DNA of 6,922 nt from Spirochaetaceae bacterium. Its GTDB lineage: Bacteria; Spirochaetota; Spirochaetia; Treponematales; Breznakiellaceae. Positions 6,060 to 6,922 of this stretch are shown here, in pieces. Location: positions 1 through 6,922 of the forward strand of contig JAIRPU010000134.1 in NCBI GenBank assembly GCA_031256815.1, given 5' to 3'. The notes beneath the pieces are model-generated. The model ran no database searches. It saw only the letters and a list, made by a program, of their open reading frames with translations, and was not told where the DNA came from. Position 1 is the first letter of the stretch; the number at the start of each line of letters is the position of its first letter. Position numbers and translations under genes: made by a program.

Positions 6060-6335
6060 CTATATCATGCGGGAAAAATGCTCTACCGCTTTAGCAAAGC
6101 CGGCTATGGTCTTGTCGGCGTTGCCGTGTACAATGCCCTCTTTAACGCAATGATTCAAATGCCCTTCAAGTACAACCTGCCCTGCCTTGTGTATAGCTTT
6201 TTTAACGGCGTTTATCTGAATAAGGATGTCTTCGCAGGGAATATCCTCATCAATCATCTTGTCTATTGCCTTTATCTGCCCCAAAATTCTATTCAGCCTT
6301 TTGTGCAGATTCTCTGAATCCATGCATTGTATCAT
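6060..6335 (-). CDS. csoR: CsoR-type metal-sensing repressor (CsoR/RcnR/FrmR family)
   Basis: A 91-residue all-helical DNA-binding repressor. Family members release DNA on binding Cu(I), Ni/Co, formaldehyde or persulfide. The NLHKRLNRILGQIKAIDKMI opening is the family signature. The Cu(I) triad of CsoR is present with the right spacing: C34, H59 and C63 (25 and 4 residues apart, as C45/H70/C74 in B. subtilis CsoR). There is no N-terminal His as in RcnR. This points to copper sensing, though persulfide or other sensing is not excluded. I choose the ATG at 6335-6333 because AAGGTGG lies 7 bases upstream; the frame stays open 37 codons further but that stretch does not fit the family. It follows the DUF2318 gene and ends about 10 bp before the repeat block. 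No copper ATPase or chaperone gene is in view. Confidence 0.92.
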   Translation of the reverse strand: MIQCMDSENLHKRLNRILGQIKAIDKMIDEDIPCEDILIQINAVKKAIHKAGQVVLEGHLNHCVKEGIVHGNADKTIAGFAKAVEHFSRMI

Positions 6336-6342
6336 TGCGTTG

Positions 6343-6349
6343 CCACCTT
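6343..6349 (-). promoter_or_regulatory. Ribosome-binding site of csoR (decides the start)
   Basis: AAGGTGG on the minus strand, 7 bases before the ATG at 6335. It rules out the longer 128-residue reading from 6446. Confidence 0.85.
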
Positions 6350-6371
6350 GTTTGGTAGTATAGAAAAATAA

Positions 6372-6400
6372 AGTATAAATCTCTATATTGCTCCGCTTAA
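6372..6400 (-). promoter_or_regulatory. Possible csoR promoter
   Basis: TTAAGC (6400-6395), 17 bases, then TATACT (6377-6372). A second TATACT lies at 6362-6357 without a good -35. The AT-rich stretch just before the csoR binding site makes a local promoter plausible, but the -35 is weak and read-through from the DUF2318 gene is also possible. Confidence 0.4.
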
Positions 6401-6420
6401 CCGCGCCTGACGCCGCCTGA
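6401..6420. repeat. Tandem decamer upstream of csoR
   Basis: On the minus strand TCAGGCGGCG is followed directly by TCAGGCGCGG, two 10-bp units differing at two positions, placed next to the possible csoR -35. One helical turn per unit would suit a repeated protein-binding site. It does not look like the known dyad operators of CsoR proteins. Confidence 0.5.
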
Positions 6421-6449
6421 TGATTTATTACATAAGTTAAACGCAACTG

Positions 6450-6922
6450 TTAAATGCGCCGCCATTTTGCAAAAATACCTTTTGCTTCGCGAAGAAACTC
6501 CAGAGGAATTGTAATAGTTTGCGAAGTTACCGTTTTGTTTTGTGGAAAAATCGGTACGGGATTGCAGCCGCCGCTTCGTGTTTCGACCTGACTCATCCTG
6601 AAGCGGTTGCCGCAGTTTTGGCAAATAAGTACCGTTTCCTGCTGTTTGTAAAACCCGCGCCCGGAACCGTAACACACCTGACAGGTATTGAATGCTGTTC
6701 GTATCGTGCCGTCCGGCGCTTTTACAGCCAGCACCTCCAACCGTGTGCCATCGACCTCCACAGAATAGAAAACGGCGTTTTCCGTTACATCGCTAACCTG
6801 GATAATTAAATCCTTGTTTGCCGCTGCGGTCTTTACCAGATTCCGCATAGCCGAACCATTCTGTCCGGCAGAACCATTTTGCCCAAAAAGCGCCGCACAG
6901 GAAAAAAACACTGCCTGTAAAA
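6450..6922 (-). CDS. DUF2318 (FtrD-like) cysteine-rich protein, probably exported, 5' end cut
   Basis: The C-terminal two thirds match the DUF2318 family, found in FtrD-type components of ferrous iron uptake systems and in stand-alone exported proteins thought to carry a redox or metal centre. Counting from the GTG at 6911, cysteines are C77 and C80 (CQVC), C97 and C100 (CQNC), and C116 in SGGCNPVPI, the family pattern. The N-terminal part is a beta-rich region (about 35-75) ending DGTIRTAFNTC. The frame stays open to the window edge and upstream codons add LQAV before FFSCAALFG, so the real start is probably outside and the hydrophobic FFSC may be a signal peptide with lipobox cysteine. GQNGSA occurs twice just after it. 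The stop lies 114 bp before csoR, suggesting metal-controlled expression. Iron versus copper is not decidable here. Confidence 0.85.
   Translation of the reverse strand, partial: LQAVFFSCAALFGQNGSAGQNGSAMRNLVKTAAANKDLIIQVSDVTENAVFYSVEVDGTRLEVLAVKAPDGTIRTAFNTCQVCYGSGRGFYKQQETVLICQNCGNRFRMSQVETRSGGCNPVPIFPQNKTVTSQTITIPLEFLREAKGIFAKWRRI

Noticed and set aside
5805..6317. Several overlapping open frames on both strands across the GC-rich repeats
   Set aside because: All frames stay open because the repeat has few A/T-rich stop codons. The translations are low-complexity Arg/Ala/Pro/Gly repeats, the plus-strand one runs into the antisense of csoR, and none has a good ribosome-binding site.
6336..6446. 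N-terminal extension of CsoR to 128 residues
   Set aside because: A clear binding site precedes the ATG at 6335, and the extra 37 residues do not resemble the family.
6397..6675. 92-codon minus-strand frame overlapping the DUF2318 gene
   Set aside because: It lies in another frame of the gene with the conserved cysteine pattern; composition is Arg/Ser-rich and no family is recognised.

Overview
The window reads as a stretch of bacterial chromosome in which every supported gene lies on the minus strand, so transcription runs from high to low coordinates. The gene set (one-chain class II glycyl-tRNA synthetase, CTC-type bL25, SpoVG, class I ketol-acid reductoisomerase, NCS2 purine permease, DUF3786 and DUF2318 proteins, CsoR) fits an anaerobic, probably diderm bacterium of middling GC. 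The bL25 and SpoVG sequences look most like those of spirochaetes (Treponema-like) to me. That is an impression from memory, not a search, and another anaerobic phylum such as Elusimicrobiota is possible.

Layout in the direction of transcription. (1) 6922-6450: a DUF2318 (FtrD-like) cysteine-rich protein, probably cut at its 5' end by the window edge and probably exported. It is followed after 114 bp by a CsoR-type Cu(I)-responsive repressor (6335-6060). (2) 6050-5853: a very GC-rich block of 51-bp direct repeats built from a short near-palindromic motif, with no credible gene. (3) 5762-4758: ilvC, followed after 56 bp by an AzgA-like purine permease (4701-3400) with no clear terminator between them. 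(4) 3399-3273: an intergenic stretch with a possible terminator whose T-run is also the spacer of a near-consensus sigma-70 promoter. (5) From that promoter: spoVG, then 4 bp later tRNA-Gln(UUG), then bL25 (rplY/ctc) behind a leader hairpin, glycyl-tRNA synthetase 14 bp further on, a DUF3786 protein overlapping it by ATGA, and the N-terminal 59 codons of ribonuclease HI leaving the window at base 1.

The right-hand genes suggest a metal-related module, the middle ones branched-chain amino acid synthesis and purine uptake. The left-hand run (spoVG, tRNA-Gln, bL25, GlyRS, DUF3786, RNase HI) looks like one long informational operon. Most genes are ordinary housekeeping genes. The parts that family annotation does not explain are the GC-rich repeat block, the tRNA set inside an mRNA operon, the bL25 leader hairpin, the terminator/promoter overlap before spoVG, and the pairing of CsoR with a DUF2318 protein. 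I see no clear sign of a new multi-gene system such as a defence, secretion or biosynthetic cluster.
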